A DNA stretch of 64,000 bases. Origin: Opitutia bacterium UBA4506. Its GTDB lineage: Bacteria; Verrucomicrobiota; Verrucomicrobiia; Opitutales; Puniceicoccaceae. A model generated the notes under the pieces. It saw only the letters and a program-made list of their open reading frames with translations. It did no database searches and was not told the origin of the DNA. This document shows positions 51,164 to 59,716 of this stretch, one piece after another. The translations under genes were made by a program, and so were the position numbers. Location: assembly GCA_002388665.1 (NCBI GenBank), contig DGMY01000092.1, forward strand, positions 1 through 64,000. The letters run 5' to 3'. Position 1 is the stretch's first letter. Each line of letters begins with the position of its first letter.

Positions 51164-51607
51164 ATGCGAAACCGCTCTCACTTTCTCGCCTTCCTCGTGC
51201 TCATAAGCTCGGTTGCTTGCTGTGGGAGCGCACTCTACGCCGATTCTAATCCGGACGCCGAAGTCAAGTCCTTCACCTTCCGTAAATTCAACGACCAAGG
51301 ACTCCGTCTCTGGGATCTCTCGGGGAAGGAAGCCATTTTCGTCAACGACAACGTCATTCGCATGATTGAGATGCAACTGGCAATCACTTCGACAAAAGAT
51401 GAGGGTGAGACCGTATTGAGGAGCCCGAACGCCCGAATATATGTGGAAGAAAATCAGGCGACCGGAGATGGCTTCCTATTCGTAGAAGGAAACGGTTTTC
51501 GCGCTGAAGGCAAAGATTGGGAATGGCGTGGGACTGAGAGAAAAATTGAAATTCGGAAAGGTGCGAAGGTTACGTTTGACGAGGCGATTCGTCGGATCCT
51601 TAAATAG
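51164..51607 (+). CDS. lptC: LptC-like lipopolysaccharide export protein
   Basis: A 147-residue exported protein with a signal or anchor ('FLAFLVLISSVACCGSALYA') and a beta-rich domain ('VKSFTFRKFNDQGLRLWDLS', 'PNARIYVEENQATGDGFLFV') of the OstA/LptC type. It is smaller than enterobacterial LptC and weakly conserved, so the name rests on position: the LptA-like and LptB genes follow at once. It would relay LPS from the inner-membrane exporter to LptA. Confidence 0.7.
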   Translation: MRNRSHFLAFLVLISSVACCGSALYADSNPDAEVKSFTFRKFNDQGLRLWDLSGKEAIFVNDNVIRMIEMQLAITSTKDEGETVLRSPNARIYVEENQATGDGFLFVEGNGFRAEGKDWEWRGTERKIEIRKGAKVTFDEAIRRILK

Positions 51608-51628
51608 CGCCCCACACCATTTCCGGAA

Positions 51629-52192
51629 ATGCCAGCCCGATCATCCTATCTTTCTATAATATTCTGCCTAGTGAGTCAGCTCTCGGCGACTCCCGTCCAA
51701 GAATCAACCTCACCAACCGGCCAAACCCAGACAGAACCGACTCCCAAGGAGGACGGGAAAACCGTTATCACGAGCAACCGTCTCGAAGTGATCAACACGG
51801 AAGAGGGAAACCGATTCATTTTTGAAGGAGACGTGGTTATAACGGGTGAGGATTTCACTGCAAACTGCGAACGGATGGAGGTTCGGACGGACTCGAAAGG
51901 CAAAGACGACTTCGGCGCAATTTCCGTAATCGAAGCGACCGGAAACGTGACCGTCCAACAGCAGAGTCGAATCGCTACAGCCGGCCGCGTTTTAATTCAT
52001 CCGGAGAAAGACGAATTGATCCTCGAAGACAACCCCGTCGTTCGCGACGAAAACGGCACGGTGAGCGGGTACCGCATGATACTCCACGGAGAGAATCGAA
52101 CGATCTCTGTCGAGCCGGGGCCCGAAGGACAACAACCCCGCGTAGAACTGCCTTCAATTGAATCGATTCGCGAGAGCAGTGAGAATGAGTGA
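51629..52192 (+). CDS. lptA: LptA/OstA-like periplasmic LPS bridge protein
   Basis: A 187-residue protein with a signal peptide (about 1-21) and an OstA beta-jellyroll ('TSNRLEVINTEEGNRFIFEG', 'NCERMEVRTDSKGKDDFGAI', 'ATGNVTVQQQSRIATAGRVL', 'LILEDNPVVRDENGTVSGYR'). It should form the periplasmic bridge that carries LPS to the outer membrane. It starts 21 bases after the LptC-like gene and overlaps lptB by 8 bases. Confidence 0.86.
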   Translation: MPARSSYLSIIFCLVSQLSATPVQESTSPTGQTQTEPTPKEDGKTVITSNRLEVINTEEGNRFIFEGDVVITGEDFTANCERMEVRTDSKGKDDFGAISVIEATGNVTVQQQSRIATAGRVLIHPEKDELILEDNPVVRDENGTVSGYRMILHGENRTISVEPGPEGQQPRVELPSIESIRESSENE

Positions 52193-52925
52193 TCTTCCCC
52201 CTCTTACCTCGATTCAGACTGAAGGGCTCACCCGGGACTTCGGAAAACGCAGAGTGGTCAACGACGTTGGCCTGAATGTAAACGCCGGCGAAATCGTGGG
52301 ACTCCTCGGCCCAAACGGCGCAGGCAAAACCACCACATTTTACATGATCGTCGGCTTGATCGAGCCGAGTGCAGGAAAAATTCTTCTTCGAGGGGAGGAT
52401 GTCACCGAACTCCCGATGTACCGCCGAGCCCGGCAAGGCATCGGCTACCTCCCACAAGAAGCATCGATCTTCCGAAAAATGACGGTTCGCAATAACCTAA
52501 TTTCGGTACTGGAAACCCTCAAGATCCCCAAAAAGGAACGTGAAGAAGCAGCAGACGAGAAGATCGAGCAGTTCGGCCTCGAGAAGATCGCGCACCAAAA
52601 AGGCTATACCCTCAGCGGAGGGGAACGTCGGCGAGTAGAAATCGCCCGAGCACTTGCCACCCGCCCTCAGTTTCTCCTGATGGACGAGCCCTTCAGCGGA
52701 GTCGACCCGATCAGCGTCGACGACGTACAGACAATTATTCGAGATCTAAAGAAAGTCGGTATTGGAATTCTCATTACCGACCACAACGTACGCGAAACGC
52801 TCGAAATCACTGACCGATCCTATCTACTCTACGAAGGAAAGGTACTCTGTGAAGGGAATCGCGAAACACTCTTGAACGATCCCTCTGCGCGCAAATTCTA
52901 TCTTGGCGAAGGATTCCAAGCGTAA
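52185..52925 (+). CDS. lptB: LPS export ABC transporter ATPase
   Basis: A 246-residue ATPase with Walker A 'GPNGAGKTTTFYMIVGLIEP', Q-loop 'GYLPQEASIFRKMTVRNNL', signature 'LSGGERRRVEIARAL', Walker B 'FLLMDEPFSGVDPISV' and H-loop 'LITDHNVRETLEITD'. 'GVDPI' and the 'TDHNVRETL' stretch are typical of LptB. It powers LPS extraction with LptF/G, which are not in the window. The ATG at 52185 lies within the lptA end. Confidence 0.95.
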   Translation: MSDLPPLTSIQTEGLTRDFGKRRVVNDVGLNVNAGEIVGLLGPNGAGKTTTFYMIVGLIEPSAGKILLRGEDVTELPMYRRARQGIGYLPQEASIFRKMTVRNNLISVLETLKIPKKEREEAADEKIEQFGLEKIAHQKGYTLSGGERRRVEIARALATRPQFLLMDEPFSGVDPISVDDVQTIIRDLKKVGIGILITDHNVRETLEITDRSYLLYEGKVLCEGNRETLLNDPSARKFYLGEGFQA

Positions 52926-53012
52926 ACTTCCGATGGGAATCGGCCGAACATATACGGCCAGCTATGATTTGGACTCGTCTCTTTGCGCATAGGGGATCAA
53001 AGTTGAGACCAG

Positions 53013-53972
53013 ATGAAACCCACGGATAAATTCATTGAAAGCATTTCGGTTCGCGAATTCTACGAATCCTGCCGAGATCCCCTTAAACTAGAACTAATCT
53101 GCGGCGAAGAGAACTTGGATCGGATGATCCGGGAGAAGAGTCTGAACCGCCCCGCCCTCGCGCTTACTGGGTACTTCCGCTTCTTCGCAAATCGACGAAT
53201 CCAGCTTTTTGGAGCCGGGGAAATGGGACATATCCGCGACAGCGACCCGGAAGTAATCGAAAAAGTACTCTGCCAGATCGCGCGCAAGAACATCCCTTGC
53301 ATACTGATCAGCCGCAATCTAGCACCGACCCCCGTTTTGCTCAAAGTTGCGAAGCGATTCAAAATCCCTCTCTTTCGTTCGACCCTGAAGTCCAAAACCC
53401 TCACCACAGAAGCGACTCTCATCCTCGAAGAACGCTTCGCGCCCCGCAAAACACTCCATGGTACCCTAATGGACATCCGCGGCGTCGGAACTCTCCTACG
53501 GGGCGAGAGCGGCATCGGAAAGAGTGAGTGCGCTCTCGCACTCATCGAGAGAGGCTTCAGCTTGGTTGCAGACGACCTCACCCATCTGCGACTATTGCGC
53601 GATCACGAAGTCGTTGGAAGCAGTTCAGACCTGAGCCGGGGATATATGGAATGCCGGGGTATTGGTATTATCGACGTCGCCAAACTCTTCGGGGTCCACT
53701 CGGTTCGTCTCGAGAAGCGCCTCGACCTCGTAATCACCTTCGTCAGTTGGACTCCCGACATTCAGGAAGAGCGAACCGGACTGGATCAAGAATTCATGGA
53801 TATTCTCGGACAGAAGATCCCCCACAGCACGATACCGATCCGCCCAGGTCGGGATATGGCCCGTTTAGTGGAAGTGGCTGCGATGGTGCAGGCACTTCGA
53901 ATCCTCGGCCATGACGCAGCTAAGGAATTTAACGAACGGCTGATTCGAAAGATGTCCGGACAAATCGGGTAA
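53013..53972 (+). CDS. hprK: HPr kinase/phosphorylase
   Basis: A 319-residue bifunctional enzyme that phosphorylates HPr on serine and removes the phosphate. The N-terminal domain ends near residue 125. The catalytic His is in 'TLHGTLMDIRGVG', Walker A is 'GESGIGKSECAL', the following 'SLVADDLTHL' matches the family VADD, and the HPrK signature is 'YMECRGIGIIDVAKLFG'. It lies 87 bases after lptB. No HPr, enzyme I or PTS genes are nearby, and rpoN and hpf, which often sit between these genes in proteobacteria, are absent. Confidence 0.93.
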   Translation: MKPTDKFIESISVREFYESCRDPLKLELICGEENLDRMIREKSLNRPALALTGYFRFFANRRIQLFGAGEMGHIRDSDPEVIEKVLCQIARKNIPCILISRNLAPTPVLLKVAKRFKIPLFRSTLKSKTLTTEATLILEERFAPRKTLHGTLMDIRGVGTLLRGESGIGKSECALALIERGFSLVADDLTHLRLLRDHEVVGSSSDLSRGYMECRGIGIIDVAKLFGVHSVRLEKRLDLVITFVSWTPDIQEERTGLDQEFMDILGQKIPHSTIPIRPGRDMARLVEVAAMVQALRILGHDAAKEFNERLIRKMSGQIG

Positions 53973-54490
53973 TCACTCCGAGTTTCAATTTTTTTTTCGT
54001 AGGATTTCCGGTGAATTCGGGTGGCAAAAAGGCCACTTAGAGAAGTACGGCCGAGAGGAAATCCTCAGCCATCCTCTGCGTACAAGCCACTCCGCGTGCA
54101 GGCCAATATCTTTCAACATAAAAATCCGAAACTTATCCTCATTACCACTGTGAATAACTTGTGCGTAAGTTCATCTTGCTTCACCTCCCAGCTCGCGAAT
54201 GATGGTTCTATCAACTTCGAAAAACGAGGTAAACGCCTTCTACTTTTCTCTGGAGTTCGTACTTATTCACAATGACAGGCATCCAGAAATCCAGAGAATA
54301 AGTTTCATAAACAGCTAATAAAAAACATCTTACAAACCTTCAAAGCCAAATTGCACCGATTTGGCCAGAGGCACCTTTCATCTCATTTCCACTACTCGAT
54401 CCCTTTCGTTTTCAAGACCTTACAGTCTTCTCAAATTTAAGGCTTCACCGCATCCATTCCTGTTAATAATTTTCGTCGAAACCGTTTCTA
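53973..54490. other. Candidate chromosomal origin (oriC) upstream of dnaA
   Basis: A 518-base gene-free stretch directly before dnaA. It holds DnaA-box-like 9-mers: TGTGAATAA at 54149-54157 (reverse of TTATTCACA, full match to TTATNCACA), TTATTCACA at 54263-54271 (full match), TGTGCGTAA at 54160-54168 and TTATCCTCA at 54133-54141 (one mismatch each), and a weaker one at 54295-54303. Two are 11 bases apart, one helical turn. An A/T-rich run follows (about 54295-54350), fitting an unwinding element, and a T8 run lies at 53990-53998. A short open frame at 54021-54275 has no protein-like features. Confidence 0.65.
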
Positions 54491-55891
54491 ATGTCATCAA
54501 CCACTCAATTGTCGCACCTATGGAACGAAACCTGTGAACGGTTTCGCAGTCGCCTGAACCCAGACATCTTCGAAATGTGGTTCAAGCCGCTCTCCTTCGG
54601 TGAGGCAACCGAGCAACGTGTCCTGATCCTCGCTCCGAACGATTTCGTCTCTATCTGGCTCCAAGACAACTATCTGGAGATCATTCGGGCGGAGATTGCT
54701 GAAGTTTTCGGTGGTCCCCGCGAGGTGGTGATCTCTGTCAGTGACGAGAACAAAGAAGCCCCCGTACGCTCAAACCGTACTACGACGGCCGCCAAACCAG
54801 AAGCAAAGAAGCGCACCGTTGACCGGACATTTGTCCCAGAATCGGCACCAGCGGCCTCCTACTCGGGCATCAACCCGAAAAACACCTTCAACAATTTTGT
54901 TGTCGGAGCCGGAAATCAACTGGCTCACGCAGCATCTATCGCCGTCGCAAACTCTCCTGCAAGGGCCTACAATCCCCTCTTTATCTACGGAGACACCGGT
55001 CTCGGCAAAACCCACCTGATGCACGCCATTGCCCATCAGGTGCTCTCTGCGAAGCCGAACGCAAAAATCGCCTATATCTCGACTGAGAAGTTTACGAATA
55101 AGTTTATCACGGCGATTCAGGAGAACAAACTGACAGCCTTTCGCCGGCGTTTCCGCAAAGCGGATATTCTGTTGATCGACGACATTCACTTCCTCTCTGG
55201 CCGCGAGCGAATTCAGGAAGAATTTTTCCACACCTTCAACGAGCTCTTTGAAAATCAGAAGCAGATCATCCTGACAAGCGACCGGCCGGCCAGTGAAATT
55301 GCCAGACTGGAAAGCCGCCTGGTTTCGCGCTTCCAATGGGGACTGGTCGCCGACATTCAATGTCCGGACCTCGACACTCGCCTCGCCATTCTCTCGAAAA
55401 AGGCCAAGGCAATGAGCGTGGATATTCCAGCCGATGTCATGGAATTCCTGGCGGAGAAAGTCTCTCGGAATGTTCGCAGAATGGAAGGTGCCCTCACCCG
55501 GGTAGCGGGATACGCAGCACTCATTCGCGACCCTCTTTCGGTCGACGTGGTCGAACGACTCCTTTCCGATGTTCTTCAGGAAGAACTCTTTAATCAGGTC
55601 ACGATCGAAAAGATCCAGAAAAAGACGGCTGAGTACTATCATCTCCGCGTCGCCGATCTTCTCAGTCGCCGCAGACCCGCGAAGATCGTGGTACCACGCC
55701 AAGTTTCCATGTACCTCAGCCGTCAGCTCACCGATCACTCCTTGGTGCAGATCGGGGATGCCTTCGGAGGGCGTGACCACGGTACAGTCATCAATGCGAT
55801 CCGCGCCGTTGAGAACATGATGGAACAAGATCAAACGATGCGTCGCAGCATTGACTATTTGACCAAACAACTTTCCGAGAATAGATCCTAA
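54491..55891 (+). CDS. dnaA: Chromosomal replication initiator DnaA
   Basis: A 466-residue initiator with all four domains: domain I (1-~85, 'LNPDIFEMWFKPLSF'), a linker, an AAA+ domain III with Walker A 'GDTGLGKTH', Walker B 'ILLIDDIHFLSG' and sensor 'LTSDRPASEI', and the DNA-binding domain IV ('LSRQLTDHSLVQIGDAFGG' then 'RDHGTVINAIRAVENM'). The last motif reads RDHGTV where most species have RDHTTV. It follows the candidate origin and is 2 bases before an uncharacterised gene rather than dnaN. Confidence 0.97.
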   Translation: MSSTTQLSHLWNETCERFRSRLNPDIFEMWFKPLSFGEATEQRVLILAPNDFVSIWLQDNYLEIIRAEIAEVFGGPREVVISVSDENKEAPVRSNRTTTAAKPEAKKRTVDRTFVPESAPAASYSGINPKNTFNNFVVGAGNQLAHAASIAVANSPARAYNPLFIYGDTGLGKTHLMHAIAHQVLSAKPNAKIAYISTEKFTNKFITAIQENKLTAFRRRFRKADILLIDDIHFLSGRERIQEEFFHTFNELFENQKQIILTSDRPASEIARLESRLVSRFQWGLVADIQCPDLDTRLAILSKKAKAMSVDIPADVMEFLAEKVSRNVRRMEGALTRVAGYAALIRDPLSVDVVERLLSDVLQEELFNQVTIEKIQKKTAEYYHLRVADLLSRRRPAKIVVPRQVSMYLSRQLTDHSLVQIGDAFGGRDHGTVINAIRAVENMMEQDQTMRRSIDYLTKQLSENRS

Positions 55892-55893
55892 CA

Positions 55894-56382
55894 ATGGAAC
55901 TCGACGCTTCGCAAAAACAACAGGTCGCCCAATGGGCTGCCGAAGGAGAATCCCTCTCCAATCTTCAGGAAAAAATCTCAACGGAATTCGGGGTCAAAAT
56001 GACCTATATGGAAACCCGTTTTCTGATCGAAGACCTTGAAATCGATCTATCGGTTGGAGAACCCACCCCCGAGGAGGAAGAAACCACCGAGGAAGAGTCA
56101 TCCGGAGAAGCAACTGAGGAAGTTGTCGACCTTGAAGACGCTGGATTTGACGGGGCAACTGGCTCAGGTCGCGTCTCTGTCTCCGTTGACAAGATCACTC
56201 GACCCGGCTCCGTCGTCAGCGGCGACGTCACTTTTTCCGACGGCAAGACCGCCGGATGGATGCTCGACCAACTCGGCCAGCTCCGCTTGATCCCAACCGA
56301 GGAGGGCTACCAACCTGGTCAGGATGACATTCAGGCCTTCCAAACGGCCCTCCAAGCAGAGCTACAACAGCAGGGCTTCTAA
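55894..56382 (+). CDS. Conserved-looking protein in the dnaA operon, function unknown
   Basis: A 162-residue soluble protein with three parts: an N-terminal helical region (about 1-50, 'QQVAQWAAEGESLSNLQEKI', helix-turn-helix-like), a highly acidic Glu/Thr/Ser linker (about 53-82), and a C-terminal domain ('GSGRVSVSVDKITRPGSVVS', 'TFSDGKTAGWMLDQLGQLRL'). Starting 2 bases after dnaA, it must be co-transcribed with it. No family is recognised. A role in regulating or assisting initiation is possible from position only. A short AATCC/GGATT hairpin at about 56423-56437 may end the operon. Confidence 0.8.
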   Translation: MELDASQKQQVAQWAAEGESLSNLQEKISTEFGVKMTYMETRFLIEDLEIDLSVGEPTPEEEETTEEESSGEATEEVVDLEDAGFDGATGSGRVSVSVDKITRPGSVVSGDVTFSDGKTAGWMLDQLGQLRLIPTEEGYQPGQDDIQAFQTALQAELQQQGF

Positions 56383-56408
56383 AAATTTAAATTCAGCCGG
56401 ATACCGGC

Positions 56409-56437
56409 TTGACTTCACTCTGAATCCTCAGAGGATT
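56409..56437 (+). promoter_or_regulatory. Possible tRNA-Gly promoter
   Basis: TTGACT at 56409-56414 matches a -35 element; a suitably spaced -10 would be around 56432-56437 (AGGATT, a poor match). The distance to the tRNA 5' end at 56449 is right for a start a few bases upstream. Confidence 0.3.
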
Positions 56438-56448
56438 TCCCTTTTGCC

Positions 56449-56522
56449 GCGGGTATAGTTTAGTGGTAAAACCTCAGCCTTCCAAGCTGATGATGTCGGT
56501 TCGATTCCGTCTACCCGCACCA
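56449..56522 (+). tRNA. tRNA-Gly (anticodon TCC)
   Basis: A 74-base cloverleaf with acceptor stem GCGGGTA/TACCCGC, anticodon loop around CTTCCAA giving TCC (glycine), T-loop GGTTCGATTCC, discriminator A and an encoded CCA at 56520-56522. It lies on the same strand after the dnaA operon. Confidence 0.95.
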
Positions 56523-56543
56523 ACTTAAGTTGGTTCAGTTTTT
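56519..56543 (+). terminator. Terminator overlapping the tRNA-Gly CCA end
   Basis: ACCAAC (56519-56524) pairs with GTTGGT (56529-56534) around TTAA, followed by TTTTT at 56539-56543. The left arm begins with the discriminator base and CCA of the tRNA, so 3' processing must open the hairpin. Confidence 0.7.
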
Positions 56544-56679
56544 CAATAACTACTCGGCAAAAGTCTCACTTGAATTCGCAGGAACGGGCTGGGCAGCTTC
56601 CAGAAAAGCTAAAGAATTTTTCGAGGGCTCAAAATGCTACTGATCGAATCAAGCCAACCTTCCCCGTGATCCCTCGCCT

Positions 56680-57270
56680 CTACTCGCTTGGGGCCTTCAA
56701 CATCTCGTCGACCGCCTTGGCAGCGAGAAACAATGGGAACTCCGAACCCTCAGCCTGTATACTCACGAGACTGGTCCCGCGCAGAAAATAGAGGCTCGAA
56801 CGGCTCGATGGCCCCTCGCCCTCTCCCACGGACACCTCAACAACGCAGAGATCTCCGATCATCCGTTCACCATCAATTTCATAGCGATCGAGCAACAATT
56901 CCAATGGAAGTGAATTGGAGGCTAGCGTCTCCAACAGTTGCACCTGTGCCCGCTGAACCGAAGCTGTGTGCTCTATCTGTACGTAAGCGACCACTTCTTC
57001 ATCCCGATCGAGAAAGACGAACTTTTCGCGAATCTCCGTCGCCCGTTCTCGAAGTGTCTTCCTCTCAAAAGAATAGTCCGTCAACTGAACAACACCGAAG
57101 TCGCTTCTGCCTAACCTCACAGTGCTCTGGTCACTGCTGATCTCGATACCAAACGCATCCTGAAGAGCCTGAGCTCTCTGAGAAATCTGAACAGTACCGG
57201 ACTCCCCGGAAGCCAGTACGCTCCCGAAAGAAAGCGTTAAACAAAAGACAAAGACCTTACGTATTCTCAT
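56680..57270 (-). CDS. Secreted protein of unknown function
   Basis: A 196-residue exported protein: signal peptide ('KVFVFCLTLSFGSVLASG') then an alpha/beta domain ('GVVQLTDYSFERKTLRERAT', 'EKFVFLDRDEEVVAYVQIEH', 'MIGDLCVVEVSVGEG', 'SSLYFLRGTSLVSIQAEGSE'). It resembles small periplasmic proteins that follow secreted repeat proteins, but no family is recognised. It starts 41 bases after the stop of the large calcium-repeat protein on the same strand, so they are probably one operon. Confidence 0.7.
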   Translation of the reverse strand: MRIRKVFVFCLTLSFGSVLASGESGTVQISQRAQALQDAFGIEISSDQSTVRLGRSDFGVVQLTDYSFERKTLRERATEIREKFVFLDRDEEVVAYVQIEHTASVQRAQVQLLETLASNSLPLELLLDRYEIDGERMIGDLCVVEVSVGEGEGPSSRSSLYFLRGTSLVSIQAEGSEFPLFLAAKAVDEMLKAPSE

Positions 57271-57311
57271 ATCGACTCTACCTACTTTTTTCACAGTTCA
57301 TTTCCCTTCAC

Positions 57312-59255
57312 CTAGTACACATCGATGAGATTTGTCGTGATGATCCCACTCGGAATCAGCCACGATATCGAGACCTCGTCATCGGTCGACGAATCAATGA
57401 CATCGGAGAGATATTGCTCTTCGCTAACTCCCGTAATCGGTCCGAGAATCGCGTCGTAAAACTTGTCCTGGTAGCTGGCAACGGCATGATTCCCAAAATA
57501 GGTACGATCAGGCTCTAGCAAATCTTCACCAACTATTTTCTCCCCCGACGTCGAATTGGGGTAGAAAGGATTATTGCATGCCCCCTCTCCGATCAGGTCG
57601 ATAATGTTCATGTACCCGCACCGAAGCATAGAGATGTAGAGGACATCGATCCCAAGCTGGCGACTCAAGCTACTGATCGCAGCGGCCTGATCATAACAAT
57701 TAATAACATTGCCAGCGGATTTTTCCATATACCCGGAAAGATCCATTTCGACCCCGTAAGGAGAAGAGGTTCTCTTGCTGGCGTAAACTGGCTTCCCAGT
57801 GTTCACATCATAGGTTAAGCCATGCCCTGAATAGAGGAAGCTGGTCATCGCGGAGACCGTGGCGACATCAGCCTTTCCATGCGCACCTGAGTCGACCATT
57901 GCAAACTCGAGTGACGATACCCATGGGTTTCGCGAACTGTCGACAAGCTGGTCCCACGGAGCCACCGGCGTGTCCCAAATCGTATAGACCCGATGATCTG
58001 AAGTTTGGGCGAATTCCAAAGGACTAATGGCATCACCATCGATTGCCAAAATCATCCACTTCCATACTTCATCAGATCGGTACACCGAGTCCGGAGTGGT
58101 ACCAACAATGGAGAACTCTACATACTCACTTTCATCGAAACCCGCGGTATCTGGATTATCCTCTCCTTCGGCAGAAACACCGTCCACAAAGTACACCGTT
58201 GTTTCTTCGGTATCGCCTAGCGCACCGTCAACATCAACAGAGACCCCCTTGATCGTCATCGAAGAAACATCAGGCAACCCCATCGGGATACGAACCAATA
58301 TCGTAACCGCGCGATTCCGGATGTGTGCGGCCGCCTTATTCTGCCCACCCCTCACATATTCGGGAACGGAAAACGACTCGGAATAGGAGTCTCGAATGTT
58401 CAAACCATCGGTCGTCGCCGCTGACGGATCGTAGTTAAAGGCAATCCTATCAACCGAAATAATGACGTCACCCTGATCAGAAACAGTCGGATTCGTACCG
58501 GCCAGATATTCAACCGCATTGCTCATTCCATCCTGATCCGGGTCCCCATCAGCCAGTTGAACTAAACTCTCAAAGTAGAAGTTCTCCCAATCGTCCGGAA
58601 GTCCATCCGGCTCCATATCGATACTCACAGAGGGCTCGAGGCCAGCAACGAACTCATCGAAATCATTAATTTGATCACCGTCCGAATCGATCAATTCATC
58701 AGACGTCCCGAGCAGACTCTCTTCAAACGCCCCCAATAAATCACCATCCGCGTCGACCTCGCCGACATAAACCACTCGAAAGAACAACGGACTATCAAAT
58801 CCATCCACTACTGTGTACGAAAAATGGGCCACGGCCCCCTCGCCGGTAAATACTGAGCCTGCTTCCATCCAAGACCCATGCAAATCGCTAGCCCATTGTA
58901 GCTGATATTGCTTCCCCACAGCGGCGGGTAGCGACAGAGACAGCGTTTCGAAATCTACGGCCTTAAGCCAAAGAGCGAAATAGGAATCGCCGTCGAGAGG
59001 ATTGGTTCCCCAAGCCGATTCGAGTCGATTGCTCCAGCCGTCACCATCGGGATCATCAAGCGCGGTCCCATCTGCCAAACCGTACCAATCTGCGAACACA
59101 TCGGAGACCTGATCCTCGTCCAAATCAACTGCGGACGCAAAATGTGGGACCACCTGAAACGCGGCGACGAAGACTCCGAAACCGAGCAGGCGAATGCCAC
59201 GCTGAAAGCAGCAAAACGATCCCTGTAAAACAGGAAAATGGGGAAATGAACGCAT
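57312..59255 (-). CDS. Secreted calcium-repeat protein with transglutaminase-like C-terminus
   Basis: A 647-residue exported protein. Signal peptide about 1-42 ('GFGVFVAAFQVVPHFASAVD'). Three or four thrombospondin-type-3-like calcium loops follow: 'DPDGDGWSNRLESAWGTNPL', 'DSDGDQINDFDEFVAG', 'DPDQDGMSNAVEYLAGTNP'. A beta-rich region covers about 265-470. The C-terminal part has 'NCYDQAAAISSLSRQLGID' and, later, 'FGNHAVASYQDKFYDAILG', the order Cys-His-Asp seen in transglutaminase-like cysteine peptidases. It may process or cross-link surface proteins; that is inferred from these residues only. Confidence 0.8.
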   Translation of the reverse strand: MRSFPHFPVLQGSFCCFQRGIRLLGFGVFVAAFQVVPHFASAVDLDEDQVSDVFADWYGLADGTALDDPDGDGWSNRLESAWGTNPLDGDSYFALWLKAVDFETLSLSLPAAVGKQYQLQWASDLHGSWMEAGSVFTGEGAVAHFSYTVVDGFDSPLFFRVVYVGEVDADGDLLGAFEESLLGTSDELIDSDGDQINDFDEFVAGLEPSVSIDMEPDGLPDDWENFYFESLVQLADGDPDQDGMSNAVEYLAGTNPTVSDQGDVIISVDRIAFNYDPSAATTDGLNIRDSYSESFSVPEYVRGGQNKAAAHIRNRAVTILVRIPMGLPDVSSMTIKGVSVDVDGALGDTEETTVYFVDGVSAEGEDNPDTAGFDESEYVEFSIVGTTPDSVYRSDEVWKWMILAIDGDAISPLEFAQTSDHRVYTIWDTPVAPWDQLVDSSRNPWVSSLEFAMVDSGAHGKADVATVSAMTSFLYSGHGLTYDVNTGKPVYASKRTSSPYGVEMDLSGYMEKSAGNVINCYDQAAAISSLSRQLGIDVLYISMLRCGYMNIIDLIGEGACNNPFYPNSTSGEKIVGEDLLEPDRTYFGNHAVASYQDKFYDAILGPITGVSEEQYLSDVIDSSTDDEVSISWLIPSGIITTNLIDVY

Positions 59256-59716
59256 GGGGGATACGCCGAGCCGGCATAGTCGAGGTAACAGCCCAACTCA
59301 GCGGCAAAAGACTAGCGTGACTCAATCTGAACGGTGGTGATTCGCAAGAATAATAAGTCAATGCGCCGACCAGGCCCTTATGTCGATCAACCGAACCCCC
59401 AAGCAAAACGATCAACCCGGACCCTAGAGGGCACAAACAAGCAATGAGAGAAGAGACATCCGCCTTAACATACCTCGTGGTAATCTACAGCCTCAACAGG
59501 GGTGTCCGCGATTACGAAGACGCTACATATTTGATGGCCGAGGGCTCTTTCAAGCATTGCCCGTATTTAGGAAAAGAACGAACAAGGGGTACGTTTGCTA
59601 CGGGAGGAATACGAAGAGTGACGTTTGGACGAACAATCGATCCGTATTTCTTGTTGGAACAGCGTACTGGGTGCACCGTTCCACCACGTTGGACCTAGTT
59701 TCGGACCCAATAGGAC
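59256..59716. other. Intergenic region, nothing identified
   Basis: About 460 bases between the start of the calcium-repeat protein gene and the stop of the PEP-CTERM gene, both on the minus strand. It should contain the promoter of the former. Short open frames exist on the plus strand (for example 59444-59698) but lack any recognisable protein features. Confidence 0.4.

Noticed and set aside
54021..54275. An 84-codon frame in the candidate origin
   Set aside because: No fold, no ribosome site, and it spans the DnaA-box-like sequences.
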